Shown here one piece after another: positions 39,107 through 49,304 of a stretch of DNA of 64,000 nucleotides. Numbering within the stretch: position 1 is the first letter of the stretch; every line of letters starts with the position of its first letter. Both the position numbers and the translations under genes were made by a program. The notes under the pieces were generated by a model. The model made no database searches and had not been told where the DNA came from. It saw only the letters and a list, made by a program, of their open reading frames with translations. This stretch comes from Sphingobium vermicomposti (lineage in GTDB: Bacteria; Pseudomonadota; Alphaproteobacteria; Sphingomonadales; Sphingomonadaceae), in contig NZ_JAASQR010000004.1 in assembly GCF_011762025.1 (NCBI RefSeq), positions 540,884 to 604,883 on the forward strand. The letters run 5' to 3'.

Positions 39107-42100
39107 TCAACCGATCATCATCAGGCTGGCATTGCCGCCCGCCGCCGCTGTGTTGACGGAGGTCGAAACTTCCTCCAGCAGCCAGTCCAGGCAATAGCCT
39201 GATCCTTCGGCATGAATAGGGATGATCGGTCCGTCGCGGGCTGCCAGATCCTGCGCCGTAGCAATGATCGCGGCGGCGTTCCCCTCTACCAGCGCGGCGG
39301 CATAGAGCGCGTCAGGGCGCGTGGGGAAGCGGGCCGCTATCGATGCAGGCAGGCGCGCGGGGTGCGCCATGCCTTCGATCACGCCGCGATTGCCGGTGGC
39401 CAGGACCGCCGCCATCTGCCGCAACAGTCCCTGCGCAGTCGAGGGACGCAGCAGGATCAGGCCGCGCGGATGCAGCGCATAGAGATTGCGTTCACCGACT
39501 GGCCCGGCAAGCGCCAGCTCGACGCCCAAAGCCGATGCGTCGCCCGCCTGCCGGGCGTAGGCGGCGGCTTCGCTTTCCCCCTCCCCCTCCAGCCAATCGG
39601 CAAAGGCATGCAACAAAGCCGGGGGCTTGTGGGGGCGTATGACGGTTGGCGCGACCTGGACCAGGCGATTGAGGTAGAGCGGTCCGCCCGCCTTTGGCCC
39701 GGTGCCCGACAGACCACAGCCACCAAATGGCTGAACGCCCACGACCGCACCGATTACATTGCGGTTCACATAGATGTTGCCCGCCTTCACGCGCGCAGTG
39801 ACCCGGCCGGTGGTTCCGTCTAGCCGGGTGTGGAGGCCGAAGGTAAGGCCATATCCGGTCGCGTTGATCTGATCGACCAGCGCGTCCAGCCCTTCGCGCC
39901 GAAAGCGCAGAACATGCAGCACGGGGCCAAATATTTCATGGCTGAGATCAGCGATGGATTCGATTTCGATGATGGTCGGCGGAACGAAGGTCCCGTGCGC
40001 GGCGGCGGACGGCAGCGGGCATTGTTCGACATTACGGCCCGGCGCCTTCATGGCGTCGATATGCCGGTTGATCCCGTCCTGCGCTTCTGCGCTGATCACC
40101 GGGCCGATATCGACGTTCAGCGCGTCGGTGCGACCGATGCGCAGTTCCGCCAGCGCACCCTTCAGCATCGCGAGCGTGCGGTCGGCGACCTCTTCCTGCA
40201 AACACAGGATGCGCAGCGCGGAGCAGCGCTGGCCCGCGCTGTCGAAGGCGGAGGCGATGACATCCGCCACCACCTGTTCGGCAAGGGCGGAGGAATCGAC
40301 GATCATCGCATTCTGGCCCCCGGTTTCGGCGATCAGGGGGATGGGATTGCCCGACGACGACAGGTGCGGCGCGAGCTGGCGCTGGATCAGGCGCGCGACC
40401 TCCGTCGATCCGGTGAAGATGACGGCGGCGGTTTCGGGCGCGCCCACCAGCGCCGCGCCGATGCTGCCATCACCAGGCAGCAGTTGCAGCGCGTCGTCGG
40501 GCACCCCTGCCTCATGCAGCAGGCGGACGGCCTGCGCAGCGATCAGCGGCGTTTCTTCGGCAGGCTTGGCGAGCACCGAGTTGCCCGCAGCCAGCGCGGC
40601 GGCGACCTGTCCGGTGAAGATGGCAAGCGGGAAATTCCACGGGCTGATGCAGGTGACGGGACCTAGGGCAAGCTGTGCCGGGCCAAAGGTGGCGCGGGCC
40701 TGCGCCGCATAATAGCGCAGGAAATCGATCGCCTCGCGCACTTCGGCAATGGCGTTGGGCAGCGACTTTCCGGCTTCGCGGACGATCAGGCCCAGCAGGA
40801 CGGGCATGCGCGCCTGCATCGCATCGGCGGCGCGTTCCAGCATCGCGGCGCGTTGGGCGACGGGCGTGTCGGCCCAGCGGGACGCGGCGGCGCGAACGGC
40901 GGCGGCCCGCGCTTCGGGAGGCGTCGCATCGACGACATGCCCCACGACGTCGCGATGATCGGCGGGGTTCAGCACCGGGCGGGCGGCCCCTGCCCCACCG
41001 ACCGGCGCAGCGGTCCAGGCCATCGTCACGCTGTGGCGGAGCGACTGCGTCAGGCTGGCCAGCACGCTTTCGTCGGCAAGGTCCAGCCCTTGCGAATTGC
41101 GGCGACCGGGAAACAGGTCGACAGGCAGCGCGATCAGGTCATGGCCGTGGCCGGGGCGATCCATGGCGCGCACGATATCGACCGGATCAGCCGCAAGCTG
41201 CTCCAGCGTCACCTGCGGGTCGGCGATGCGATGGACGAAACTGCTGTTCGCGCCATTTTCCAGCAAGCGGCGGACGAGATAGGCGAGCAGCGTTTCATGC
41301 GTGCCGACCGGGGCATAGATGCGGCAGGGGCGATTCAGCTTCGCGGGGCCGACCACCTGTTCATAGAGCGGCTCGCCCATGCCGTGCAGGCACTGAAACT
41401 CATAGTCGCCTGGTCGGAAATTCGGCCCGGCAAGGTGATAGATGGTGCTGAGCGTCTGGGCATTATGGGTCGCAAATTGCGGAAAGACGGCATCGGACGC
41501 GGCCAGCAGCCTGCGCGCGCAGGCGATATAGGCGACGTCAGTGTGCACCTTGCGCGTGTAGACGGGAAATCCGGCGAGGCCGTCGACTTGCGCCCGCTTG
41601 ATTTCCGCGTCCCAATAGGCACCCTTCACCAGCCGGACCATGATGCGACGGCCCGAACGGCGGGCGAGGTCGATGATCCAGTCGATGACGAACGGACAGC
41701 GTTTGCCATAGGCCTGCACCACGAAGCCCAGACCGTCCCAGCCCGCCAGGTCCGGGTCCAGCGCCAGGCTTTCCAGCAGGTCGAGCGACAGTTTGAGCCG
41801 ATCCGCTTCCTCCGCATCGATATTGAAGCCGATGCCATAGTTTTTCGACAGCAACGCCAATTGCTTCACCGCAGGCAGCAATTCGCCCATGACGCGATCC
41901 GCCTGGGCGCGGCTGTAACGCGGGTGGAGCGCGGACAGCTTTATCGAGATGCCGGGTCCCGCATAGACGCCATGCTCGCCCGACGCCCGCCCAATGGCGT
42001 GGATCGCCCTTTCATATTCGGCATGGTAACGGGCGGCGTCGGCGGCGGTCGTGGCCGCTTCGCCCAGCATGTCATAGCTGTAGGAAAATCCCTTCGCCTC

Positions 42101-42700
42101 CATCTCCTTCGCGCGGTTCAACGCTGCCTCGATCGTTTCGCCGGTGACGAACTGTTCGCCCATCATCCGCATGGCGAGATCGACGGCGCGGCGGATGACG
42201 GGTTCCCCCGCGCGGGCGATCAGGCGAGTCAGCGCCGCACCCAGTCCGGGGTCATCGACGCTCCCCACCAGCTTGCCAGTGACGACCAACCCCCAGGTCG
42301 CGGCGTTGACGAACAGCGACTTGCCGCCGCCCAGATGCGACGCCCATTGCCCATCGGCGATCTTGTCGCGGATCAGCGCGTCGCGCGTATCATCGTCAGG
42401 AATGCGCAGCAGCGCTTCGGCAATGCACATCAGCGCCACGCCTTCCTGGCTGGACAGCGCATATTCCTGGACCAGCGCTTCGACGCCACTGCCTTTGGGA
42501 TGGGCGCGCAGAGCGATGACCAGGGCGCGCGCCGTCCCGGCGATGGCGGCGCGCATGTCGTCCGGCAGGGTGGCCGCTTCGATCAGGGGAGCGAGCGCGT
42601 CAGCTTCATCGCGGCGGCAGGCGGCGGTGATGGCCTGCCGCAAGGAACTGGTTGGGCGGATCGCAGGCGCGAAGGCCGCGAAGAGAGCAAGGTCCGTCAT
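39107..42700 (-). CDS. putA: Bifunctional proline dehydrogenase / L-glutamate gamma-semialdehyde dehydrogenase PutA
   Basis: This 1197-residue protein covers a proline dehydrogenase barrel (ISIKLSALHPRYSRAQ near residue 250, MVRLVKGAYWDAEIKRAQ near 350) and a P5C dehydrogenase domain (ISPWNFPLAIFTGQ, IAETGGQNAMIVDSS, and Cys in DSAGQRCSALR near 855). A C-terminal domain seen in longer PutA forms is present (residues about 1040-1197). No ribbon-helix-helix DNA-binding domain is visible at the N-terminus, so it is a non-repressor PutA. It oxidises proline to glutamate and gives electrons to the quinone pool. It follows fghA by 37 bp on the same strand. Confidence 0.95.
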   Translation of the reverse strand: MTDLALFAAFAPAIRPTSSLRQAITAACRRDEADALAPLIEAATLPDDMRAAIAGTARALVIALRAHPKGSGVEALVQEYALSSQEGVALMCIAEALLRIPDDDTRDALIRDKIADGQWASHLGGGKSLFVNAATWGLVVTGKLVGSVDDPGLGAALTRLIARAGEPVIRRAVDLAMRMMGEQFVTGETIEAALNRAKEMEAKGFSYSYDMLGEAATTAADAARYHAEYERAIHAIGRASGEHGVYAGPGISIKLSALHPRYSRAQADRVMGELLPAVKQLALLSKNYGIGFNIDAEEADRLKLSLDLLESLALDPDLAGWDGLGFVVQAYGKRCPFVIDWIIDLARRSGRRIMVRLVKGAYWDAEIKRAQVDGLAGFPVYTRKVHTDVAYIACARRLLAASDAVFPQFATHNAQTLSTIYHLAGPNFRPGDYEFQCLHGMGEPLYEQVVGPAKLNRPCRIYAPVGTHETLLAYLVRRLLENGANSSFVHRIADPQVTLEQLAADPVDIVRAMDRPGHGHDLIALPVDLFPGRRNSQGLDLADESVLASLTQSLRHSVTMAWTAAPVGGAGAARPVLNPADHRDVVGHVVDATPPEARAAAVRAAASRWADTPVAQRAAMLERAADAMQARMPVLLGLIVREAGKSLPNAIAEVREAIDFLRYYAAQARATFGPAQLALGPVTCISPWNFPLAIFTGQVAAALAAGNSVLAKPAEETPLIAAQAVRLLHEAGVPDDALQLLPGDGSIGAALVGAPETAAVIFTGSTEVARLIQRQLAPHLSSSGNPIPLIAETGGQNAMIVDSSALAEQVVADVIASAFDSAGQRCSALRILCLQEEVADRTLAMLKGALAELRIGRTDALNVDIGPVISAEAQDGINRHIDAMKAPGRNVEQCPLPSAAAHGTFVPPTIIEIESIADLSHEIFGPVLHVLRFRREGLDALVDQINATGYGLTFGLHTRLDGTTGRVTARVKAGNIYVNRNVIGAVVGVQPFGGCGLSGTGPKAGGPLYLNRLVQVAPTVIRPHKPPALLHAFADWLEGEGESEAAAYARQAGDASALGVELALAGPVGERNLYALHPRGLILLRPSTAQGLLRQMAAVLATGNRGVIEGMAHPARLPASIAARFPTRPDALYAAALVEGNAAAIIATAQDLAARDGPIIPIHAEGSGYCLDWLLEEVSTSVNTAAAGGNASLMMIG

Positions 42701-42737
42701 GTCGCGATCATGACAGGAAACATGGCCAACCCGTCCC

Positions 42738-43610
42738 TTATTCTAAAGCCTCGTCAAACGACGCAAGACCAAGCCGCGCAGCGTGCCAGCGCAGATGATC
42801 GTCCATGAAGGTCGCTATGAAATAATAGCTGTGGTCATAACCGTCCCGCAGGTTGAGCGTCAGGTCGATACCCGCCGCGTCACAGGCTTCGCGCAAAAGC
42901 TGGGGCCGCAATTCTTTTTCCAGAAAGCTGTCGCCGCTGCCTTGATCCACCAACATCGCCGGAACACGCGCGCCATCTTCGATCAGGGCCACCGCGTCAT
43001 GCCGCCGCCATGCCGCACGGTCAGGGCCAAGATAGCCGGTCAGCGCCTTTTCACCCCAGGGCACCTGCGAAGGCGCGACGATCGGCGCGAATGCGGATAC
43101 TGCCCGGAAACGCTCAGGATGACGCAGGGCGATGGTCAGCGCGCCATGGCCGCCCATCGAATGACCCATGATCGATTGCCGTGCCATGTCCGCCGGGAAA
43201 TGCTGCGCGACGATGGCAGGCAATTCATCGGTCAGGTAGGTCCACATCCGATAATGTCTGTGGAAGGGTGCCTGCGTGGCATCGACATAAAAGCCTGCGC
43301 CCAGTCCGAAATCATAGGCTCCATCGGGGTCGTCCGGCACATCCGGCCCGCGCGGCGACGTATCGGGCGCAACGAAGATCAGGCCGAGTTCAGAGCATAA
43401 GCGGCGAAATTCGCCCTTTTCCGTCACATTGGCGTGGGTACAGGTCAGCCCGGAGAGATACCAGACGACCGGCAGCTTAGCCCCGGCTTCATGCGGCGGG
43501 ACATAGACTGAAAAAGTCATGTCCGTGCCAGTCGCAGCCGACGCATGTTTATAGACGCCCTGGACGCCACCGAAGGACCGGTTGGCACTGACCTGTTCCA
43601 GTTCCGTCAT
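42738..43610 (-). CDS. fghA: S-formylglutathione hydrolase
   Basis: The 290-residue alpha/beta-hydrolase is a clear FghA. It has L-S-G-L-T-C-T near residue 58, the nucleophile elbow IMGHSMGGHGALT near residue 145, VDQGSGDSFL near 222 and catalytic His in DGYDHSYYFI near residue 257. It hydrolyses S-formylglutathione to formate and glutathione, the second step of formaldehyde detoxification, right after the class III alcohol dehydrogenase gene 36 bp upstream. The start at 43610 is preceded by an AAAGGTGATG site. An earlier in-frame start at 43643 overlaps nearly the whole gap and is less likely. Confidence 0.95.
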   Translation of the reverse strand: MTELEQVSANRSFGGVQGVYKHASAATGTDMTFSVYVPPHEAGAKLPVVWYLSGLTCTHANVTEKGEFRRLCSELGLIFVAPDTSPRGPDVPDDPDGAYDFGLGAGFYVDATQAPFHRHYRMWTYLTDELPAIVAQHFPADMARQSIMGHSMGGHGALTIALRHPERFRAVSAFAPIVAPSQVPWGEKALTGYLGPDRAAWRRHDAVALIEDGARVPAMLVDQGSGDSFLEKELRPQLLREACDAAGIDLTLNLRDGYDHSYYFIATFMDDHLRWHAARLGLASFDEALE

Positions 43611-43646
43611 TTCATCACCTTTTCTGACCCGACCATTGTGCACTTT

Positions 43647-44759
43647 TCAGAAGACCACGACGGATCGGATGCTTTCGCCCGCATGCATCAGGTCGAAACC
43701 CTTGTTGATGTCCTCCAGGCTAAGGACATGGGTAATCATCGGGTCGATTTCGATCTTGCCGCTCATATACCAGTCGACGATCCTGGGCACATCCGTGCGC
43801 CCCTTTGCACCACCAAAGGCGCTGCCCTGCCACACGCGGCCAGTGACCAGCTGGAAGGGACGGGTAGAGATTTCCTTGCCCGCTTCGGCGACGCCGATCA
43901 CCGTGGAAACGCCCCAGCCGCGATGGCAGGCTTCCAGCGCCTGGCGCATGACTTGCGTGTTGCCGGTGCAATCGAACGTATAATCCGCCCCGCCATCGGT
44001 CAGGGCAACCAGGTCGGCCACCACTTCGTCCGTGCTCTTGCCCCTGGGATTGTAGAAATGGGTCATGCCGAACCGGCGGCCCCATTCGGCCTTGCCGTCA
44101 TTCAGGTCGACGCCCACGATCATGTCCGCGCCCACCATCCTTGCGCCCTGGATGACATTAAGGCCGATGCCGCCAAGGCCAAAGACGATGACGTTGGAAC
44201 CGGGCGTCACCTTCGCCGTCTTGACCACCGCGCCCACGCCAGTCGTGACCCCGCACCCGATATAGCAACTCTTGTCGAAAGGCGCGTCCTCCCTGATCTT
44301 CGCCACCGCGATTTCCGGCAGCACGGTGAAGTTCGAGAAGGTCGAGCAGCCCATATAATGGAAGATCGGCTGGCCCTTATAGGAAAAGCGGGTCGTCCCG
44401 TCAGGCATCAGCCCCTTGCCCTGGGTGGCGCGGATCGCGGTGCACAGGTTCGTCTTGCCCGAAAGGCAGCTTTTGCACTGGCGGCATTCGGGGGTGTAGA
44501 GCGGGATCACATGATCGCCCGGCTTTACCGACGTTACCCCGGCACCGACCTCCCGCACGACGCCCGCGCCTTCATGCCCCAGGATCGACGGAAAAATGCC
44601 CTCGCTGTCCAGCCCGTCGAGTGTGTACGCATCGGTATGGCATATGCCCGTCGCCATGATTTCGACCAGAACCTCGCCCGCTTTAGGCCCCTCCAGGTCC
44701 ACTTCGACGATCTCCAAAGGCTTCTTCGCTTCAAAGGCAACGGCGGCGCGGGTCTTCAT
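43647..44759 (-). CDS. frmA: S-(hydroxymethyl)glutathione dehydrogenase / class III alcohol dehydrogenase
   Basis: The 370-residue protein is a zinc-dependent class III ADH. The catalytic zinc Cys is in [12 protein letters not shown] near residue 44, with H-E-G-A-G near 66. The structural zinc Cys set is in [15 protein letters not shown] (near 97-111). The cofactor loop is [14 protein letters not shown] near residue 195. It oxidises the glutathione adduct of formaldehyde to S-formylglutathione. The neighbour fghA finishes the route. Formaldehyde may arise from demethylation or oxygenase reactions in this organism. Confidence 0.95.
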   Translation of the reverse strand: MKTRAAVAFEAKKPLEIVEVDLEGPKAGEVLVEIMATGICHTDAYTLDGLDSEGIFPSILGHEGAGVVREVGAGVTSVKPGDHVIPLYTPECRQCKSCLSGKTNLCTAIRATQGKGLMPDGTTRFSYKGQPIFHYMGCSTFSNFTVLPEIAVAKIREDAPFDKSCYIGCGVTTGVGAVVKTAKVTPGSNVIVFGLGGIGLNVIQGARMVGADMIVGVDLNDGKAEWGRRFGMTHFYNPRGKSTDEVVADLVALTDGGADYTFDCTGNTQVMRQALEACHRGWGVSTVIGVAEAGKEISTRPFQLVTGRVWQGSAFGGAKGRTDVPRIVDWYMSGKIEIDPMITHVLSLEDINKGFDLMHAGESIRSVVVF

Positions 44760-45006
44760 GGGGCGGTTCTCCTTGTGCCATCGGCTCTATCATCGGGCGG
44801 CGAACGTTCATATGTTCATCTGGCAAGATGTTGTCGCAGATGGGGGCCGGACACAAAGTCATCAATGGCCTGGCATTCGTGAACGGGTCCGCTTCGAAAA
44901 TGACCGCTTGCAGCAGCGCGACGATGGTGCAAAGATACGGATACGTTCGATTACAAATGCCGATGGATGCCATGCGGTCGAAAATGCGAACGGGGAGCGA
45001 GGATTG

Positions 45007-47436
45007 ATGAAGCTGTTCACACCGGGACATTTTGCGGGCGTCATGGCGCGGAACTGTGCCATCGCTTTGGCCGCATTGTCGATTCTATGCATCCCCTCAC
45101 AGCCCAGCTGGGCCGCCGACTGGATCAGCGCGCCCGAAGCCGCCCAGGCCGATAGCAAACAGGCTGCCATTGCGCTCCAGTTCCGGCGCGACCTGACGCT
45201 GACCCGCGTTCCGCGCACGCTGCTGGTGCGCGTCAGCGCCGATCAGCGCTATGTGCTGTACGTCAATGGCGCGCGCGTGGCTGCGGGTCCATCGCGAGGC
45301 GACCTTAAGGCGTGGCGATATGCGCGCATCGATCTGGCCCCCTATCTGCGCAAGGGCGCAAACGTCATCGCCGCCCAGGTGTGGAGCGACGGGCGCGCCG
45401 CGCCGGCCGCGCAGATTTCTTCAAAGATCACCGGATTCTTCCTTGCCGCCGAAGATCAGGCTTTCGCGGCCATGGTGGACAGCGGCCCCGCATGGACCGT
45501 GCGCCAAGATATGTCGCGCAGCGTCGTTCTCGGACTGGTGCCCATGATCAAGCAGGTCGGGGCGATTTATTATGTGTCGGGCGGTCCGGAAACGATCGAT
45601 GCCGCGACGCAGGCACCGGATTGGTCATCCCCCCGCTCCACCGCGCCCGGTTGGCAGGCCGCCATTCCGGCGCTGACCACGGGAACAGCGCCATGGCATA
45701 TGGTCGCCGACGCGCTGCCGGCGCAACGTTATGCGCGTGTGCCTGGCGGCAAAGTGGTGCGGCAGACGGGCGTCGAGGCAGACGACTTTCCCCGCCGCCC
45801 GATCACCATCGCGCCCAATTCCGAAGCGTCGTTGCTGATCGATTATGGCCGGGTGCTGGCGGCCTATCCGGCTCTGCGGACGTCCGGGGGGAAGGGCGCG
45901 ACGATTACCGCAACTTATACCGAAGCCCTGTATGATCCCGCGGGTAAGAATAAGGGGAACGGGCGGTCGTGGGGACGGTTTAGCGATCGGGCGAGGGTGG
46001 ACGACGGGCTGGCGCTGGGCCTGACCGATACGTTCAAGACGGCGGGCGGCGATAGCGTGCTTGCGCCGTTCTGGTGGCGGGCGGGGCGCTTTGTCGAACT
46101 GCGGGTCAAGACGGGCGACCAGCCGCTGACGCTGCAGGGATTCGACGCCTATGAAACCGGCTATCCGTTCGAACAGCGGGGTCGTTTCGTCAGCGACGAC
46201 AAGCAGTTGAACGAAATCTGGAACATCGGTTGGCGCACCGGCCTGTTCGACGCCCATGAAACCTACATGGACACGGCCTATTGGGAACAGCTGCAATATA
46301 TTGGCGACACCCGGCTGCAGGCGCTGCTGTCCTATGATGTCAGCGGCGACCCGCGTCTGGCGGTTCAGGCGCTCGACGCCTTCAATTCGTCGCGGCAGGT
46401 TAGCGGCCTTCCCCAGGCATCGTGGCCGCAGGCGAACAACAATGTGATCCCGCCCTTTGCGCTGCTGTGGATCGGCATGCTGCACGATTATTGGATGCGG
46501 CAGCCCGACACCGCGCCCCTGACCCGCAACCTGGAAGGCGTCCGGTCGGTGCTGGACTGGTATGCGCCCTATGTGCGCGAAAACGGCATGGTGCGCCCGA
46601 CGCCGGACTGGCCGTTCATAGACTGGCGACCGTCGCTGGATGGCCGCGCTGAAACGAACGGCAAAGGCCCGGACAGCTGCGTCGTCACCATGATATATTA
46701 TGGCGCGCTGCGGCAGGCGGCCGATCTGGAAGGCGCGGTCGGCGACGCGCAGCGGCGCACCGCCGATCTGGCCCAGGCCGACAGGGTGCGCGCTGGCATC
46801 GACGGCCAGTGCTGGAGCGCGAGCCGTGGCCTTTACGCCGACACGCCGGGCAAGGACCGTTTCAGCCAGCACGCCAATGTCCTGGCCGTGCTGTATGACC
46901 TTGTCCCGCAAGCCGAGCAGGCGCGGGTGCTGGACCGGATCATGTCACCCGATGGTGGCATCGGTGCGCCCGAAGGGATCACCGGCACGACCTATTATTT
47001 TTCCTATTATCTGGCCGAAGCGATCAATCATGCCGGGTTGGGCGACCGTTATCTGGGCCTGTTGAACACATGGCGCAAATTGTTGAGCCAGAACTTCACC
47101 ACCTGGCCCGAAGAGGATGACCCGACGCGGTCGGACAGTCACGCCTGGTCGGCGCATCCCACCAGCGGCCTGTTGACCTATGTCGCGGGCATCCAGACCG
47201 CAGCGCCCGGATTTTCCAAAGTGCGGGTCGCGCCACATCTAGGGCATTTGAAAAAGCTGGATGCGGCGATGGCTCACCCCGCCGGGCTGATCGAAACGCG
47301 CTATAGCCAGCGCGGCGGACGCCTGTCCGCGCGCGTGACGCTGCCCGCCGGGCTGACGGGTGAGTTCAGTTGGCAGGGGCAGACGCGCCAGTTGCGTCCG
47401 GGCGTGAACCGGATCGCGCTGCGCAGCGCGAAATAA
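45007..47436 (+). CDS. Alpha-L-rhamnosidase-like glycoside hydrolase (GH78-like), exported
   Basis: This 809-residue protein has a hydrophobic signal near the N-terminus (residues 13-37, cleavage after P-S-W-A). An N-terminal beta-sandwich region follows (L-V-R-V-S-A-D-Q-R-Y-V-L-Y-V-N-G), then the six-hairpin barrel with ETYMDTAYWEQLQYIGDTRL near residue 418. The latter position corresponds to the conserved acidic residues of GH78 catalytic sites. A closing F-S-K-V-R-V-A-P-H-L-G is a family hallmark. It releases rhamnose from glycosides in GH78 generally; the substrate is not certain. The start at 45007 follows GAGCGAGGA. Upstream in-frame Mets run through the AdhC gene region and are rejected. 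It has no matching transporter here. Confidence 0.78.
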   Translation: MKLFTPGHFAGVMARNCAIALAALSILCIPSQPSWAADWISAPEAAQADSKQAAIALQFRRDLTLTRVPRTLLVRVSADQRYVLYVNGARVAAGPSRGDLKAWRYARIDLAPYLRKGANVIAAQVWSDGRAAPAAQISSKITGFFLAAEDQAFAAMVDSGPAWTVRQDMSRSVVLGLVPMIKQVGAIYYVSGGPETIDAATQAPDWSSPRSTAPGWQAAIPALTTGTAPWHMVADALPAQRYARVPGGKVVRQTGVEADDFPRRPITIAPNSEASLLIDYGRVLAAYPALRTSGGKGATITATYTEALYDPAGKNKGNGRSWGRFSDRARVDDGLALGLTDTFKTAGGDSVLAPFWWRAGRFVELRVKTGDQPLTLQGFDAYETGYPFEQRGRFVSDDKQLNEIWNIGWRTGLFDAHETYMDTAYWEQLQYIGDTRLQALLSYDVSGDPRLAVQALDAFNSSRQVSGLPQASWPQANNNVIPPFALLWIGMLHDYWMRQPDTAPLTRNLEGVRSVLDWYAPYVRENGMVRPTPDWPFIDWRPSLDGRAETNGKGPDSCVVTMIYYGALRQAADLEGAVGDAQRRTADLAQADRVRAGIDGQCWSASRGLYADTPGKDRFSQHANVLAVLYDLVPQAEQARVLDRIMSPDGGIGAPEGITGTTYYFSYYLAEAINHAGLGDRYLGLLNTWRKLLSQNFTTWPEEDDPTRSDSHAWSAHPTSGLLTYVAGIQTAAPGFSKVRVAPHLGHLKKLDAAMAHPAGLIETRYSQRGGRLSARVTLPAGLTGEFSWQGQTRQLRPGVNRIALRSAK

Positions 47437-47439
47437 CGG

Positions 47440-49146
47440 CTAGAGCCGGTCCATCCGCAACCATCGCGGATCGCCTGCCCAGGCGCGTTTCTGCGCGGCA
47501 TCGGCGGCGGCAGCCTCCGCGCCGTAGCCGCGCGCGCGCTGCGATGCGGCCAGGCCGTAAAGCACCCAGCCATTATTGGGTGACTGCGCCAGCGCCTGGG
47601 TAAATGCCTGCGCCGCATCATCATAGCGCCCCTGGCGATACAGCGCCGCGCCCAGCGACTGATGAACCGGATAATACCAGAAGGGCGGCTCCATATAGGG
47701 GATCTTGTCCTCCATCGCGATAGCCTGGCGGTAGAGATTTTCCGCCTGCACATAGCGCCCATTGGCATAGGCCCATCGGGCCATCGCGACCGTTTCCGCC
47801 AGTTGCATGAGGTCGCGGGCAGGGACGCCCTGATCGATCATCGGCTGCACGGCCTGACTGTCGCGGATAGCGCGCAGCTTCGCCATTTCCTGGTCGAACC
47901 CGGCGCGGTCGCGCTGCCGCGCCCGCGCCACTGCCCGCGCATAATGGTGCATGGCGGCGGCATAGGGCAAGCGCGGGTCGGGCGCGCGCATCGCCAATAT
48001 CCGATCGGGCGTGGCGAACTGGGTCGCGGCGAAATAGGGCGATGCGTGGATCGCCTGGACCCAGGCTATTTTCGCGCTGACCGCCGGGTCCAGCATCTGT
48101 TCCAGCTTCGTGGCGTGCCGGATGGCGGTGGCCATGTCCCCCGCCATCTGCGCCGACGTGACGATGAAATGGATGTTGTGGGGATAATAGCCATAGCGCA
48201 TCAGCCCCCTGTCGCCGCTGGTCTTGATCCATTCTTCGTCCACCTGCGCCGCCGCCAGATTGACGCGCATCGAATCCCGCCAGCGGCCAAGCCGGTAATA
48301 GATGTGCGCGGGCATATGGACGAGATGGCCCGCCCTTGGCGCGAGCGGCGCGGCCAGTTGATCCGCCGCCGCTTCGGCGCGACGCGGGTCAGGCCCGTTT
48401 TCCATCAGATGGATATAGAGATGCGACGCCTGCGGGTGGCCGGGATTGCGCGCGAGCACGGTTTCGACGAGGCGAACGCCGTCGCCCAGCCGTGGCTGCG
48501 GCGTTTTCCGGTCGGCCATCCAATAGTCCCATGGCCGCGTGTCCATCGCCGCTTCGGCGGCCAGCAGGCTGACATCATCATTCGCGGGATCGGCCGAATA
48601 GCGCCGCATCATCGCGGCGGTCAGCGCCTGTTCAACGGGGGTCGCCCCGCGCGCCAGCCAGTCGGCATAGAGGGCGAGGCCTACCGCGCGGGCATTGGTG
48701 GCCGGGTCCATCGGCGCGTTGATGTTCGGACCATGGGCCAGCGCTTCACCCCAGAAACACAGGGCGCAACGCGGATCGATCCGCTGCGCTTCGCGGAAGG
48801 AGGCGATGGCCCCGGCATGGTTGAACCCATAAGCGAGCGCCAGTCCCTGATCGAAATAGCGCTGGGCCACGGGGCTGGACGTCGTGATCGGGAAATGGAC
48901 CTTTCCCAGATCGTCATACAGTTCAACGCGCGCGCCGGACCCAGCGGGCGCGAACGCCGCCGCCAGCGAGAGCTTGTCCCGCATGGATGCTGCATCACTT
49001 TTCCCGCCACACAGGTTGCGCACCTTATTGGCGGGGTCGAGGGACGCCAGCAGGTCGGGCGAATAATAGCGGCCCGGAGCCGGGTCTCCGCTGATCAACA
49101 TGCCGGCAGCCACTACGAGCGCCAGCGAGGGAACGATTTTCCGCAT
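47440..49146 (-). CDS. Exported TPR-repeat protein of unknown function
   Basis: The 568-residue protein starts MRKIVPSLALVVAAGMLISG, a probable signal peptide. It has TPR-like helices, e.g. Q-R-Y-F-D-Q-G-L-A-L-A-Y-G-F-N-H near residue 92, and a full TPR near the C-terminus (Y-R-Q-G-R-Y-D-D-A-A-Q-A-F-T-Q-A-L). Two Cys in P-R-C-A-L-C-F-W-G-E-A-L-A and an H-M-P-A-H-I-Y-Y-R stretch form conserved spots that may bind metal or haem. The start at 49146 is set by a GGAGG site; an ATG at 49152 is too close to it. Convergent with the rhamnosidase gene (3-bp gap). Function unknown. Confidence 0.75.
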   Translation of the reverse strand: MRKIVPSLALVVAAGMLISGDPAPGRYYSPDLLASLDPANKVRNLCGGKSDAASMRDKLSLAAAFAPAGSGARVELYDDLGKVHFPITTSSPVAQRYFDQGLALAYGFNHAGAIASFREAQRIDPRCALCFWGEALAHGPNINAPMDPATNARAVGLALYADWLARGATPVEQALTAAMMRRYSADPANDDVSLLAAEAAMDTRPWDYWMADRKTPQPRLGDGVRLVETVLARNPGHPQASHLYIHLMENGPDPRRAEAAADQLAAPLAPRAGHLVHMPAHIYYRLGRWRDSMRVNLAAAQVDEEWIKTSGDRGLMRYGYYPHNIHFIVTSAQMAGDMATAIRHATKLEQMLDPAVSAKIAWVQAIHASPYFAATQFATPDRILAMRAPDPRLPYAAAMHHYARAVARARQRDRAGFDQEMAKLRAIRDSQAVQPMIDQGVPARDLMQLAETVAMARWAYANGRYVQAENLYRQAIAMEDKIPYMEPPFWYYPVHQSLGAALYRQGRYDDAAQAFTQALAQSPNNGWVLYGLAASQRARGYGAEAAAADAAQKRAWAGDPRWLRMDRL

Positions 49147-49304
49147 CGCCATCCTCCATGTCCAGAGTCGGTCGATGGTCGGCACCCATAGCATATTTCG
49201 CGGGGGTTGAGCAGCGCCTTGACGTTGGAACCATGTTGCGCCGATGATTCGCCCCACCATGAACATGGAACCTTTTCCCCCCTGGATCGTGGAGTAATTA
49301 CTCC

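Noticed and set aside
40853..42808. 651-codon + strand frame opposite putA
   Set aside because: Antisense shadow of PutA in high-GC DNA; no domain or start signal.
44596..45006. 137-codon upstream extension of the rhamnosidase frame
   Set aside because: It overlaps the class III ADH gene and lacks a signal; the chosen start gives a normal signal peptide.
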